Of a stretch of DNA of 64,000 nucleotides, positions 43,874 through 56,186 are shown piece after piece. Position 1 is the first letter of the stretch. The number at the start of each line of letters is the position of its first letter. Source of the stretch: Phaeotremella fagi (Eukaryota > Basidiomycota > Tremellomycetes > Tremellales > Phaeotremellaceae); contig BCHU01000002.1 in NCBI GenBank assembly GCA_001599715.1, forward strand, positions 930,001-994,000. Direction: 5' to 3'. The translations under genes and the position numbers were made by a program. Under the pieces are notes generated by a model. The model worked only from the letters and a program-made list of their open reading frames with translations. It searched no databases and had not been told where the DNA came from.

Positions 43874-44317
43874 TTGGGATTTTTGCATGGAATTGATGAG
43901 ACACGAGATATCGACTCGGATTTGTAGCATACAGTAACAAGATGGATTGGTGGAACTTCGGTTGTACTTGGTACCAATGTTTACATTTGGCAGTGCCACT
44001 TCTTCAGCAGCTTCATGACGTTATTCACTCGTGACTATGACGATTTGTGTATGCTAGCACTAGTACATGCATGACGCTGCTGTAGTATCAGTTACTGGAA
44101 GACAATGATGTGATATGGTGTAAGGTGTGATTTGTGACGTTGAATGTATTGTATGTCACCTACCCGCAGTTTTGGGTCACTGATCACTGAAGAGATTGAA
44201 TGACGTAGTGGTGGTGTTCAAATGTTCGTTTTTGATTTAACCTACATATAATCAAGTATCCTCCAACAACTACCAAACAAGTTAAAACAAATAAAAATCT
44301 ACAACACAACAAACATA
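43874..44317. promoter_or_regulatory. Intergenic region before the glycine-rich gene
   Basis: This is 444 bases with the 3' end of the preceding gene and an A-rich leader (AAACAAATAAAAATC) directly before the next ATG. No gene seen. Confidence 0.35.
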
Positions 44318-45513
44318 ATGTCAGGACTAGCAAACGAATCATCAAACACAGCACCAAGATCAGGATTCGATCAAGGTGAACATGGAGCTGGAGTAGGTGT
44401 CTCTGGAGGAGTAAGTATTAGTCAAAACAATCTATCATCAACGCACTAACATTACTCCAGCATTCAACAGCCCATTCCTACAACACCCAATCAGGAGCAA
44501 CTGATTCTTTCAACGGTGGTCTCGGTGGTGAACACGCTTCAGGTGGTTAGTCTCACTTTCAGTGAATTGACGTCAATGCAAATACTAAACTGTTACTTAG
44601 GTCTCCCATCCCACTCCAAAACACCTATAGCGGATCAATTCACCAGTCAATCAGGTGGTCCCAACAATCAAGGTTCCGGTACATTAGACACCTATTCCAC
44701 TGGAGCCACAGGTGCAGGCCACGGATCAGGATTGTAAGTGTCCTCCTCAGATTTCTCATATCGATCAAAGTCTCATCAGGACCATAGGGGTAAATACGAT
44801 AACGCCCTCGATTCCGGTAGAGGACCTTCTTTGGGTTCAGCAGCCCTCGGTGCAACTGGTTTAGCAGCAGGTGGTGCAGTCGCAGGAGCGTATTCAGGTT
44901 CAGGAACCAAAGATGCTTTAACTGGTCAAAGTGAGTTACCCCCTCCTCCCTCCCTATGCCCACTCATTTACTGACTTTGGTCAACCGTAGCTGGTCACAC
45001 CACAGGTCAAGGTGTTGGTTATCAAGGTGAAAATCTAGATTCTACCACTGCAGCATCTACCGCTGCTTTCAGTTCCAGTACCGGTACCAGTACCGGTACT
45101 GGGAATGGAGTTGGACCAGCTGGAGGAGCAGGTGGTCATTATACCATTCCATCCGGTACCCCCACCACCTCCACAGCGTCATCAGGTAATCCTGGACTCG
45201 TAGGTGGTGCAGACGCAGGTGCTACAGCTGTAGTTACCGATCGTCTTGGGGCTGGTTCCGGAACCACTGGTACGACCGAGACTGGAAGTGGTGTTGGTCA
45301 TTTCGGTACGGTCGATGATCATCCTCGTGGAGGTGGGTTTTTGTTTCGGTATAAAGTATTTATTCAGTTGGACTGACCTTTGGATGATTGAATTTAGAAC
45401 CCATCTCAAATCCTGAACATCTCGATTCGGGAGGTCCTCATGGTTTAGTCTTCCATGATGGTAAATACGTTCATCGTAGAGATCTTGAGGGTACAGGTTC
45501 AACTGGTGTTTAA
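44318..45513 (+). CDS. Glycine/serine/threonine-rich protein of unknown function
   Basis: It starts MSGLANESSNTAPRSGFDQG and is split by about six introns. Sequence is dominated by G, S, T and A: HASGGLPSHSKTPIADQF, GRGPSLGSAALGATGLAAGG, AVAGAYSGSGTKDALTG, then FSSSTGTSTGTGNGVGPAGG. The C-terminal segment is more ordered: HLDSGGPHGLVFHDGKYVHR, RDLEG. The GAALGATGLAAGGAVAGAY stretch could be a weakly hydrophobic glycine-zipper helix. Similar proteins are found as stress-linked hypotheticals in fungi. The exon junction after HGSGL (near 44733) does not resolve cleanly with a canonical acceptor; the frame resumes by 44780. Confidence 0.65.
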
Positions 45514-45916
45514 GGGTTTTTATGAACTGAGTAATATGGATGGATCATTGGTAGGAATTAGGAGGAATAGGAAGAAGTTATGTAGTCACGTAAACGTTTG
45601 CAATGTAGCTTAATTACAATTTTTTTTGTCATCACTTTCAAAACGGTTTCAAGACAAATTTATCTCGATTGTACAACCAACATCAGGTAGCCTTTTTGCT
45701 AAGTAAAACCCCTTTGGAGAATAGTGCATATGCATATGTTTTATAAATTAAATAAAAGGCTAAAAGGGAGTTGAAAAAATGAAAGATTTGCCCGTTAAAA
45801 AAAGATTCTTGTTATTTCCTCCACCAGAGAAAAAATATTCCCCTCTCTAATCTACTGTATTTTGGTGTTCAAGCGAAGTTTAATCTCATACAACGTTGGT
45901 ACTGTATGAAACCGTT
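45514..45916. terminator. Convergent 3' region
   Basis: This is 403 AT-rich bases between the stops of the glycine-rich gene (plus) and the carbamoyl-phosphate synthase gene (minus). It contains A/T runs and the ATGCATATGCATAT-type repeat near 45727. No gene seen. Confidence 0.4.
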
Positions 45917-48900
45917 TTAAGCCAAACTGTTTGGATTCCAATCTCTCCAAGATTTGACGTCTGACGGTATTTGACCCTCTGAGTAGGGTTCCAGACCACC
46001 CACTGGGATTTTGGCTGCTAGAGTCTCAACCCAGAGAACTGCTAGTTTGGCATCGGCGATTAATGGTAGACCGAAATCGACGGCGTTTCTGTTTGATTTT
46101 GTTAGTTTGTTGGGTTAAGTGTTTTAGGTTGCAGATCGGACTCACCTTCGGGCAACGTAATCTTGATCTAAAACATCTGGGGCTCTACCTCTAGCAAGGT
46201 TGATGACCATTTGGATACTACACCAGTCAATATCTCACCCAACGGACGCTGGAAATCAAAACTCACTTTGAATTCTCGAAAGCCTGTAAAAGACTTCTCT
46301 TATCTTTAACAGGGAAGAAGATCTTTTTAGCGGTCTAAGGGAAAATACCAATCAGTAAACTAAAAACCAACACGAGAGAAGAACAAACATACAACATAAG
46401 ACATGGCGTTCAATTTCTCCTCAACTTCAGAACTTGAACAGAACAATTTGAAACCAAGATTGATCAAACCTTTGGCGACAATCTCCATCTCTGGTCTTGA
46501 CATGTCACCACCCAACAAAACACCTGAATTGAGTTTCGGTAATCTGAATCCGGTTTGTGAGAGGAAAGCGTTGAAGTAAGCTTCATGAATGTTACTTCCG
46601 AAAGCTGCAATTTCTCCCGTTGATGCCATTTCTAAATAATCCTGTCAGCTATCCTCTCGTTGCATGAAAAAAAGAGTGATACATACCAACACCAGTCATT
46701 GGGTCTGCACCGGCCAATCTACCCCAAGAGAAAAGAGGTACTTTGACAGCAACGTAATTTCTCTTTTCCTTCATCAAATCAACAGGTGCTGGAACGTTGG
46801 TATCCATAATAGCTTGAGAAGCCGTATCAATGAAATTGTGACCTAAAATTTTTGAAACGAATGGGAAAGATCTTGATGCACGCAAGTTGCATTCGATGAC
46901 TTTCAATTCAGCGTCTCCGCCATCAGGTGATTCCTTTCTGATGATTTGCATGTTGAACGGTCCAGAGATATCGAAAGCTTTGGCGACCTTTTCCGCGATT
47001 TCTTTTAATCTACCGAGATCTCTTTCGGATGTTGATTGAGGTGGTAAGACTAATGTTGCGTCTCCGGAATGGACACCAGCGTTTTCAACGTGTTCGGATA
47101 CGGCGTGAACGAGAAGCGTTCCCTTGTGACCGACAGCGTCGACATCAATTTCTTGAGCACCATCGATGAATTGAGTGATAACCACAGGGTGGTCGGGTGA
47201 AACGTCAGATGCGGCAGTAAGGTTATGTTCGAGAGTTGATTCATCCCAAACAACGTTCATAGCAGCACCTGATAAAACGTAGGATGGACGGATGAGAACG
47301 GGGTAACTGAATTTCATCAGTAAGAAATAAAAGTATAAAGTTCGATTCAACTTACCCAACCTTGTTAGCGAACTCTTTAGCAGCGTCCAAAGAGGTTGCC
47401 TCTGTCCATGCGGGTTGATCGACACCGATGCTATCGAGGATGGAAGAGAATTTATGACGGTCTTCAGCGTTATCAATTTGTTCCGGGTCTGTACCAAGAA
47501 CTTTGACACCGGTTTGCTTGAGACGAAGAGCGATGTTTTGAGGTAATTGACCTGTATAAAATCAGTAAGGACAACCGACTAACTTTCAAATGACCCACCT
47601 CCAACACTGACTACAACACCTTCAGCACCTTCCATTTCGTAGATATCCATAACTCTCTCCCAACCTAACTCCTCAAAGTATAATCTATCAGCCTCATCGA
47701 AATCAGTAGAAACAGTCTCTGGGTTGTAGTTGATCATGATAGTCTTCTTTCCCATTGATCTGATAGCTCTTGAACAAGTAACGGCACACCAATCGAATTC
47801 GACTGAAGAGCCAATACGGTAAACACCAGATCCAAGAACCATTGTACCGTGTTCGTTGAATTCGAGATCATGGGTTGTAGCGTTGTATGTGGTGTAGAGA
47901 TAGTTGGTGTGAGCTGGGTATTCGGCAGCGAGAGTATCGATACGCTTGACGAAAGGAGTGACACCGTGTGATTTTCTAAGAGCTCTAACTTCATCCTCAG
48001 TTTTGGAAACTAAAGCTGCAATTTGGATATCGGAGAAACCAGTTTTCTTGGCTGTCATCAAGATTTCTTTGTCCAAATCTTCGAAGGGGGTAGCCTTCAA
48101 AGCCTTGTTAACGGCGACAATGTTCTCCAATTTGTAAAGGAACCATTTATCAATTTTGGTCAAGTCGTGAAGTCTATCAACGGTGTAGTCGAGGTTAAGC
48201 ATGGCGTGAGCGATTGCGAAAAGTCTTCTGTCGTTGTTCTCGGATAATGCAGTTTCCATATCTTCAGGTTGCCAGTATGGTTCAAACCCAGCGTAGTTGG
48301 GTGCGATTTGACGGATAGCTTTCTGTAAAGATTCTTCGAATGTTCGTCCGACAGCCATCACTTCTCCCACCGATTTCATGGCTGATCCAACGGTTCTTTC
48401 TACGTGTTGGAATTTGGCTAAATCCCATTTAGGAATTTTGGTGACGATGTAATCGAGACTTGGTTCGAAACAAGCTGTGGTAGTCTTGGTGACAGCGTTG
48501 GGTAATTCTGGGAGAGTGTGACCAAGAGCAATTTTAGCGGCAGTGTAAGCAAGGGGGTAACCGGTAGCTTTTGATGCAAGGGCACTAGGAGGAGATTAGA
48601 ACCTGATCGGACTAGTCAGACTTTCGGAAACCTACCTAGATCTGGAAAGACGAGCGTTCATTTCGATAACTCTGTAGTCTCGGCTGTTTGGGTCGAGAGC
48701 GTACTGAACGTTACATTCTCCAACAACACCGACGTGTCTGACAATCTTGATAGCGGCACTTCGAAGCATGTGGTACTCATCATCAGACAAAGTCTGAGAA
48801 GGAGCAACGACGATAGAGTCACCGGTGTGCGTACCGAGTGGATCAAAGTTCTCCATGTTACAACAAATGATAGTGTTCTAAAGGTATGTCAGTTTGGAAC

Positions 48901-49851
48901 TCCAAAGCTTTTCGGTAAACTGACGTCGGCGGCATCTCTGACAACTTCGTATTCAACTTCCTTCCAACCTTTCAAACTCTTCTCGATCAGAACTTGAGGA
49001 CTGAGGGATAAAGATTTAGCAGACAAGTTACGAAGTTCCTCTTCATTGTGAGCGAATCCGGAACCAAGACCACCAAGGGAGAAAGCAGAACGAAGAATGA
49101 TTGGGTAACCGATAACGGCGGCAGCGTCAAGAGCACCTTGAATAGTTGAGACAGCGGTAGATTGGGCAGCGGGAATATCGATTTCTGTTGATGGAATGGA
49201 TCAGCGTTTACTCGTCTAAAATCTGATCCTCTACTCACCGTTCAAAGCTTGAACGAAAAGATCTCTATCTTCAGAAACTTCCAAAGTTCTGATAGGAGTA
49301 CCTAAAACTTTAACACCTAATCTCTCTAAGATACCCATTTTATCAAGTTGGATACCAACGTTCAAAGCACTTTGACCACCGAAAGTCAAAAGAATACCAT
49401 CAGGTCTTTCTTTCTCAAGAACATAAGCAACATAATCAGCTGTGATGGGTAAGAAATAAATTTCGTTGGCAAGATGATGAGAAGTTTGGATGGTAGCGAT
49501 ATTTGGATTGATGAGGATAGTCGAGATGTTGGATTCACGAAGAGCTTTGATAGCTTGTGAACCTGAATAATCGAATTCACCAGCTTGACCAATTGATAAA
49601 CCACCTGAACCAACGACTAAAACTTTTTTGACGTTGGGTTTTTCAAGTTGAGGTAAAACTTTTGCTGAAATTTTTCTAGCCAATTCTGAAGGTGAATTGA
49701 GAGTTCTTTCACCACTTGATGGTGTGTATGAACCGACGGCTGGAGCTGCGACGGCATATCCTCTAGTACAGATGGGGATTGAAGCACGTTTGGAGATTAA
49801 AGAGAGGGATTTGATTGGGAGACGAGCTCTGAGAGGTAGAGAGCGGATCAT
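45917..49851 (-). CDS. CPA2: Carbamoyl-phosphate synthase large subunit, arginine-specific, mitochondrial
   Basis: It makes carbamoyl phosphate from glutamine-derived ammonia, bicarbonate and 2 ATP for arginine synthesis. About 1,170 aa over seven or eight exons. Residues 1-36 ([20 protein letters not shown] then [13 protein letters not shown]) are basic, hydroxylated and free of acids: a mitochondrial presequence, so the enzyme is probably in the matrix as in Neurospora, not cytosolic as in Saccharomyces. Two tandem ATP-grasp halves are complete: [73 protein letters not shown]; then the oligomerisation region, [37 protein letters not shown] and [17 protein letters not shown]. The C-terminal MGS-like allosteric domain ([18 protein letters not shown]) ends the protein. 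No glutaminase or ATCase domain is fused, which excludes the pyrimidine (Ura2-type) enzyme. Confidence 0.93.
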
Positions 49852-50284
49852 GTTGGGGGAATGGAAACAGGTGGGAGATAAGGGATGTGGAATTAAAGCG
49901 ATAACGTTGAAGATGTGGAACTCGTTAAAGGTATTATAAGAGAGATTATAGAGGGATGAGATTTGATATCATGGGATTTGACCAACCCAATAATGTGCAG
50001 AAGGAAGAGAGATGTAGATGTTAATGTGGGTTAAACGTCTCGTTCTCTTATCTGCCTGTTACTACCTATCTTCGACTCAGAAAAAAAAGTTTTTAAAGGG
50101 GGGAGAAAATAAGTTAACAGTGGTAGTAATTAATTTCCATTGGAGTAGAGAGCAGTCGCGTCAACCGAGAGTGGTGGTGGTGGTGGTGGGTGGTAGGTAA
50201 TTAATGTTCATTTTCAACATCTACATCCAACAATCATCACACCCCTTATGTAGAGTCAATCCTCTACTCCCTCAATCAATCCGA
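49852..50284. promoter_or_regulatory. Divergent promoter of CPS large subunit and the ATRIP-like gene
   Basis: This is 433 bases with a GTGGTGGTGGTGGTGG microsatellite at about 50172-50190 close to the plus-strand gene. An in-frame ATG at 50204 precedes the preferred plus-strand start at 50285. Confidence 0.4.
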
Positions 50285-53200
50285 ATGTCATCATCAGATC
50301 CATACGATGATGACAATTTCTTCGATGATCCACTAGCATTCGCTCAGATAGAAGCAGCCGAAGCTCAAGCCATTCAATTAAAATCAACTCAATCTCAAAT
50401 CAACAGACCGTTCCCAGCACCCAGTCAATCAATCCAACAACAGAAGAAACAAAGCTATCATCATCAAGTCGTTCCACCGAAAGCTGCAGCTGTAGCTGCA
50501 CCGTCTAAACCGCCTGCACCGTTGAACACTGAACCTGGACGTCAAAAGACTAGTGGATTCGGATGGGAACATAATGGGAAAAGATCAATCGAAGGTAACG
50601 TCGAAAGACATGTTCAAAATACCAGAACTCGTAGGGATTATTGGAATTTCGATAACCTACCTAGTGATAGTGGTATTGGGAATTTCTCTTCTTCACAAAA
50701 TCCACGTCGAGGACGGACCATCTCTGCTGTTCCAAATGAAGAATCACCTGTTGATGTAGTTCTGAATTCAGATGGGAGATACGGGTTCTCAAGTGATCGA
50801 ACATCTGAAGAACCGAATGAGAAGTTGAATGATAACGGTGCAGCTGAAGCTAGACGTGTAGCAATTTTGGCTAGTATGGTTCCAGACAATCGTCCACCAA
50901 TGTCACGATCGACTTCTTCATCCTCATCGACCTCCAACAAACTAGCTAATCAGACTTCAGAAACCTCTCCGTTCGTCACTAGTAACGGTATCAATCCAAT
51001 ACCATCTAACACCAAATTCAATCCTTCTCGGACTTTAGCTAGATCAGCTTCTGCAGGTTCTCATATTTTATCGAGGCCTACGTCAGCTGGACCATCTCGA
51101 CCACCAGGAATGAATCTACCACCAATCCCATCGCAATCCTCCCAACATTCAGAAACTCATTTCAACCATAATCAACATGCAAATCATTTACAGCTCGGTT
51201 CACAGGGATCTGGATCTGGACCTGCACCATCACAAGGATCAATTGCTCGACGGTCTGTATTTGAATTAGAGGAAGAGCGGAAGAAAGTTGAAGAAGAGAA
51301 AAGGAAGAGATTGGCTGCTGAGGAAGAGGTTCGAAGTATGAGATTCGAATTGGCTAGATTGAAGAATGGTAGTTTGAAAGGCAAGGAGAGGGAACAAGAG
51401 GACGTCGACGAAAGTAATGATGATGATCCGAAGGTCACGGCTAAACTAGAAAAGGAGATTCAAACGATCAGACAGGAGATGTATAGGTATAAAGGAGAAG
51501 TTGAGATTGTTCGAAAGAGGCAACTTGCAGTGAGCCGGGTCTTTGATAAGGAAATCGACGATTGACACATTCAATTCTTTAGGATCAAACGAATCATGCC
51601 GAAATGGAAATGAAGCTGAAAAAACAAGTCTCGGATATGGAAGTTCAACTTCGACAGAAGGATGAAGATAACAAAAGACAATTGGATAGTGTGAGGTCTC
51701 AAGCTGTTTTCAATGTAAGTCGTGTCGTTCATCATTGGTGATGACGAGAGAAGCCGGCTGAAACTATGATAGAATTATCAAAATTCCGCCATGAAAAATC
51801 GCAGTCTGTTGATGTCTCAACGAGCTAATCTTCCTGGTCCATCGAGTCAAGTCAGAGCATCGACACCTGTAAAATTTGGAAACGGTTCACCGAAACGTAA
51901 AGGGAGTTTAGGTCGAGATGGCGAATTCAGTCTTCCAGCTTTAACCGTGGCTAAATCCAAACGTAAATCCATTTCTTTCACCGTTTAAAGAAACCTAAAA
52001 GTCTGATTAAAAAAATTCTACAGCTAAAGCTCAGTTTGGTCATTTCAACAATGCATTCGCGACACCCCCGGTGATTGGTCCTAAAAGTAAACGAGCTCGA
52101 ACAGAAGCTCCCGAAACCCTTGGTACCAGTCCCCGTTCACCGAGAATTCTCAATGGAAATCGAACTCCAACGAAGGAATTGTCGACAACGCCAACTCGAA
52201 TGGGTTCACCGTTGAATCCAAAGGGTATGATCACTTCCCCACAGGTGTCACCTACGAAAATTCGAAATGGATCTCCACTTGTTGAAAAAGATAAAGAGAT
52301 GGATGTTGATGATGATTTAGGATGGCAGCCTGATTTCGGTGTCGTAGACAATGAGACTACATTTGAAGTAGAAGAGGATAAACGAGTTGAGGTAGGTTGT
52401 TGAGTATCACTCTGTATTGTTGACTTTGCTGATTCGATATAGCTCATACATCATCTCCTGAACCACGTTTGTGTAGATCATATCGCAATAGTAGATATAG
52501 GCGCTTCACAACCAACGGAAGAAGAGCTTAATCAAATCTTAACAACACCCTCTATCTATCATGTCATGAATTTCTCATTCACCCAAGTGGAGGGACATCA
52601 GGTTACGAGATATTCCAACAACTGTTCAAGAATTCTCAAAGTCTGTGGAGACTTTTTGTTGGATTTCGATGAAGTGTTGAAAATTATTATTAGTTCCTTG
52701 GTAGATTGCTTGTCATTGGTTGCAATCGATCAAAGCGATTTTTATCTCAAAGACGTGAGTTATATCTTTCTTTATTTACAGAGGAATGAAGTTAACTCAT
52801 CGATTCTCAAGTTGTCGTGTATGATAACCATCTTAAATCTCCTGTCTACAATCTCGTTCTTATTCCCTACATCCGCCAATGTCCATTCTGGACTACCCAT
52901 GCCAACGAGTAAATTACTTTCGCAAATCAACAACAAGCTGTTCAGCAAAGAAAGTGTGGATAACGTGACGAAAATCGTTGAGACGAATCAGGATTCAAGT
53001 GGACGTATCGTTAGTGGTGCCGCCGGGTGGGATACAAAATTAGCCAGCAGTTTGATAGACCTGGCTGAATCTATGTGTTGGTTTGGCGATGGTCGAGTTA
53101 TATGGTACGTCTTCCTTTAGAACACTTTTCTGTCTCTTGCCTGACGTTCGGGTTTAGGTTGGGAAATAGTCTGGTTAGTTTGATTGGGGGAATGACGAGT

Positions 53201-54347
53201 TCATATCTCAATCTATCGATTGTATCTCGTGGTGTCGATTTATTCTACAGAGCTTCTACTTGTGAGTTGAGCGATGTTGAGATTTTGATGTTGACCATGA
53301 TGATTTATAGCATATACCAATTTCAAAGCTTTGATCGCATCAGAGGATCCCACACGTCCACCAGAATCCCCACCATTAGTGGAGAAAATGTGTCGATTGA
53401 TTCTATCGTTCAACAACTCGTCCCTAACCAATGTACGTACAGACATCAAATTACCCAGTTTTTTTTGAAACTGATCAAATTATACGGGTATAGGATTCAG
53501 AAATAATCAAATTACAGATAAAGATCGTTCAAGGTTTCTGCATGCTTGCGATCTCAGATCCTGATGCTTTGACTTTGGTAGCAGAGAAAAGTTTATTGAT
53601 ACCCACGTTGATCTTAATTCTGGAACGTGAAAGTTCGAAGATATGGGGTGTACATAGTTTGATATATTCTGTTCAAGAGTGAGTCACCTCTACCCCAACA
53701 CCTTATCCCCATGTACCTAACATTCCCCTCAAAAGATCACTAGCATTATTACTACCAACCCTGTACCTACTGCATCACCTAACCTTCCCCTCGACATTAA
53801 CTTCGATCCCATCGAGGAAACCCCAATCCTCACAATCACAATTCGGGACCAACCAAATTGGTATCAATTTATCCAAAAAACTTCATCAATCGCATTCGAC
53901 CTCGAACAAGGAATTCAATTTTAACGGATTACCACATATCTTCGTTAGTTCTTTGGGTAGATTGGCTTACGCCGAACCAGAATATAAGATGGGTGATGAA
54001 CAGAATCTGTCTTCGTCGGATTTAAGAACTATTCAATGTAGGTTGAATGTTTCATTAGTAAATGTCTGGGTCAATTCTAATCTTGATTTATAATTTTACT
54101 AGTCCTAGCACAAGATCTATTGGAATCGGTAGTAGAAGGTCCAGAAGGTGACAGTATCTACGAAATCTACGTGATCGAAGATGAAGATTCTCAAATCGAA
54201 AATCAAGTCAACGGTCGAACTGATGAAATCAATCATCCCGTAGTAAACAATGGGGAAGGTCAAGGTCGGGATCAAGATGATACAGAAGTTGACATGGAGG
54301 TTTATGCTGCTATGGACGTTGATGAGGATTCGGTTGAGGTTATATAA
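50285..54347 (+). CDS. ATRIP/Rad26/Lcd1-like DNA-damage checkpoint protein
   Basis: ATRIP-type proteins recruit the ATR kinase to RPA-coated DNA. The preferred start at 50285 gives MSSSDPYDDDNFFDDPLAFA followed by QIEAAEAQA, an acidic/aromatic head like the RPA-binding motif of Rad26/ATRIP; an in-frame ATG at 50204 would add 27 residues. A disordered region, then a coiled coil (residues about 355-470: FELEEERKKVEEEKRKRLAA, EKEIQTIRQEMYRYKGEVEI) leads to a basic PKSKRARTE nuclear signal and SP/TP sites. A helical C-terminal half follows (ELIHHLLNHVCVDH, KLASSLIDLAESMCWFGDGR), ending in an acidic tail. About eight introns. Domain order and head fit ATRIP, but sequence in this family is poorly conserved, so the name is inferred. 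Confidence 0.6.
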
Positions 54348-54706
54348 TGCGATTTGTTTTACTAGGGAGGGTTGTACCGGTTCTGCATGAGTTATGCACT
54401 TTCTTTGGTGGTCGTGATGTAAATTCAGTTTAGCGTACGGATCGTTATTGAGATATAAGAATGATTTCGTCCGAGAACGAGATACTCGCATTTAAAAGAA
54501 ACAATAACATCGAAACAAGAAACGCACGAAAAACCTAAAGTTGAACACTACGTAACATAAAGGAAAAAGAAAACTAAACCAGATCCAATTCTAAGAAACC
54601 GACTGTCAGTCTGATCACTTGAAAAAACTGATCAAAAGGGGGAAGTATATAAACGGAAAAGGAGAAAGAAAGGCAATAATCGTACAAAGTAATTCCCCGG
54701 ATCGAC
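54348..54706. terminator. Convergent 3' region of the ATRIP-like and Rab5 genes
   Basis: This is 359 bases between facing stop codons. AT-rich with A-runs; no gene seen. Confidence 0.4.
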
Positions 54707-56186
54707 CTAACAACAACCAGCTTTTTTATTTTGGTTGTTCTGACCCAAATTGACTCTAGCGTTCTCATCTTCGTTCCCGGTCGTTCGTCTTCCCGTAGTC
54801 GGTGTCGTAGTTTTAGGAACGATCGATTCGAGTGGAATCGTTTTAGCTTGGATTTAATTAAGTCAACATTCATTCAAAAGACGTAATGGGGGGGGGGGGG
54901 GGGGGGGACATACCGATTTCCGTGAAAATTTCACCAACGTTTTCACCGGTTTTAGCTGATGCCTCGAAGAACAATAGATTACATTCTTTGGCATAAGTCT
55001 CTGCCTCTGCTCGGGTTACTTGACGTAGATCTTCGGAATCCGTTGTTGAAGGTACAGTCGTTGGTGGTGGTGTGTTCTCGTCCTCGTCAGCATCCTCGTC
55101 TTCTACTTCATCCTCCTCATCAGTGGTTTTGATTTTGGGCGTCACTTCAGATAATTCTGTTTCGGTTTCCGTCTCTGTCTCATTTGATTTATCGGTTGAA
55201 ACTAAATCGAGCTAGTTTGGATCGAGGTTAGGTTGAGGTCGATGTTACAGAAATGAACCTGGACCCACTTTGTTTCCCACTAAAGCGATAACGATCTTTG
55301 GACTGGCTTGTCGTTGAAGTTCTTTAACCCAAGCTTTCGCTTTTTCGAGTGATGCCTAAAAAGAATTTTTTATCAGACATCTATCTCTCGAATCTTATAA
55401 AACCAACATACAGCCTTGGTAATATCGTAAACTACAACAGCGGCTGCGGCGTTTCTGTAATACATAGGTGCGAGAGAGTGGAAACGTTCTGAAGAGGGGT
55501 TTATCAGTTAAAAGTGTCAAAGAGCAACAGAACTAAAGTCTAACCTTGACCAGCGGTATCCCTAGAACGTAGTTAGTAAAGACCAAAAACTTCGTATATC
55601 ATCGAAATATAACGTACCAAATTTCGAATTTAACGACTTTATTCTCAAGACGACATTCTGTGTTCAGTCAGTAAGATAACCAAAAAGGAGGTGGCGAGGA
55701 GGAGTAGGATAGACCACCCTGGGTTTAGTCCTCTTTGACCCGAGTGACGACGTAGATGGGGAAAAGGTAGAGATGACCCACTTTGAGTTAAAAAAGCAGC
55801 ACCGATAGTTGGTGAATTGTTTTCGTTGAAATCGTTTGAAACGAATCGTAAAACCAAAGATGATTTACCGACTGCGGCTTCACCTAAAGGAGATTTATTC
55901 GTGTTAATTTAAGACAACGTTGGGTCAGAGAAATTCAGATAATGGATGGATAAAGATGGGTTTAGGGGGGAAAATCCTGATCTAGATACAATTTGTTTGT
56001 GTGGATATGCAATAAAGTTTATAGCATATCCACGAAAAGTGTGATGGGTCTCATCTTTTGAGGTTATCAGACCCGTACCCACAAACCCAATTCTCCAATC
56101 CTTGACGATAAAAGAAAGACGATGAGTACATACCCAATAAAACAAGTTTTACTTGAACAGCTTTGACTGGAGTTTCGTCTGACATG
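54707..56186 (-). CDS. YPT5: Rab5-family GTPase (Ypt5/Vps21) with an acidic insertion
   Basis: Rab5 controls early endosome fusion. The start at 56186 gives [20 protein letters not shown], then [20 protein letters not shown] (P-loop), [11 protein letters not shown] (switch I, Rab5 signature), [20 protein letters not shown] (switch II), NKLD (base recognition) and [20 protein letters not shown]. The C-terminus KKAGCC is a double-cysteine prenylation site. Between NKLD and the [14 protein letters not shown] helix lie about 60 extra residues rich in E, D, T and P ([17 protein letters not shown]), absent from canonical Rab5. About eight exons; one intron begins GTATGT followed by 20 cytosines on the coding strand. 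Confidence 0.92.
54888..54907. repeat. Homopolymer of 20 G (C20 on the Rab5 coding strand)
   Basis: Twenty consecutive G lie inside the last intron of the Rab5 gene, directly after its GTATGT splice donor on the minus strand. A run like this is prone to length change and to sequencing error. Confidence 0.9.
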
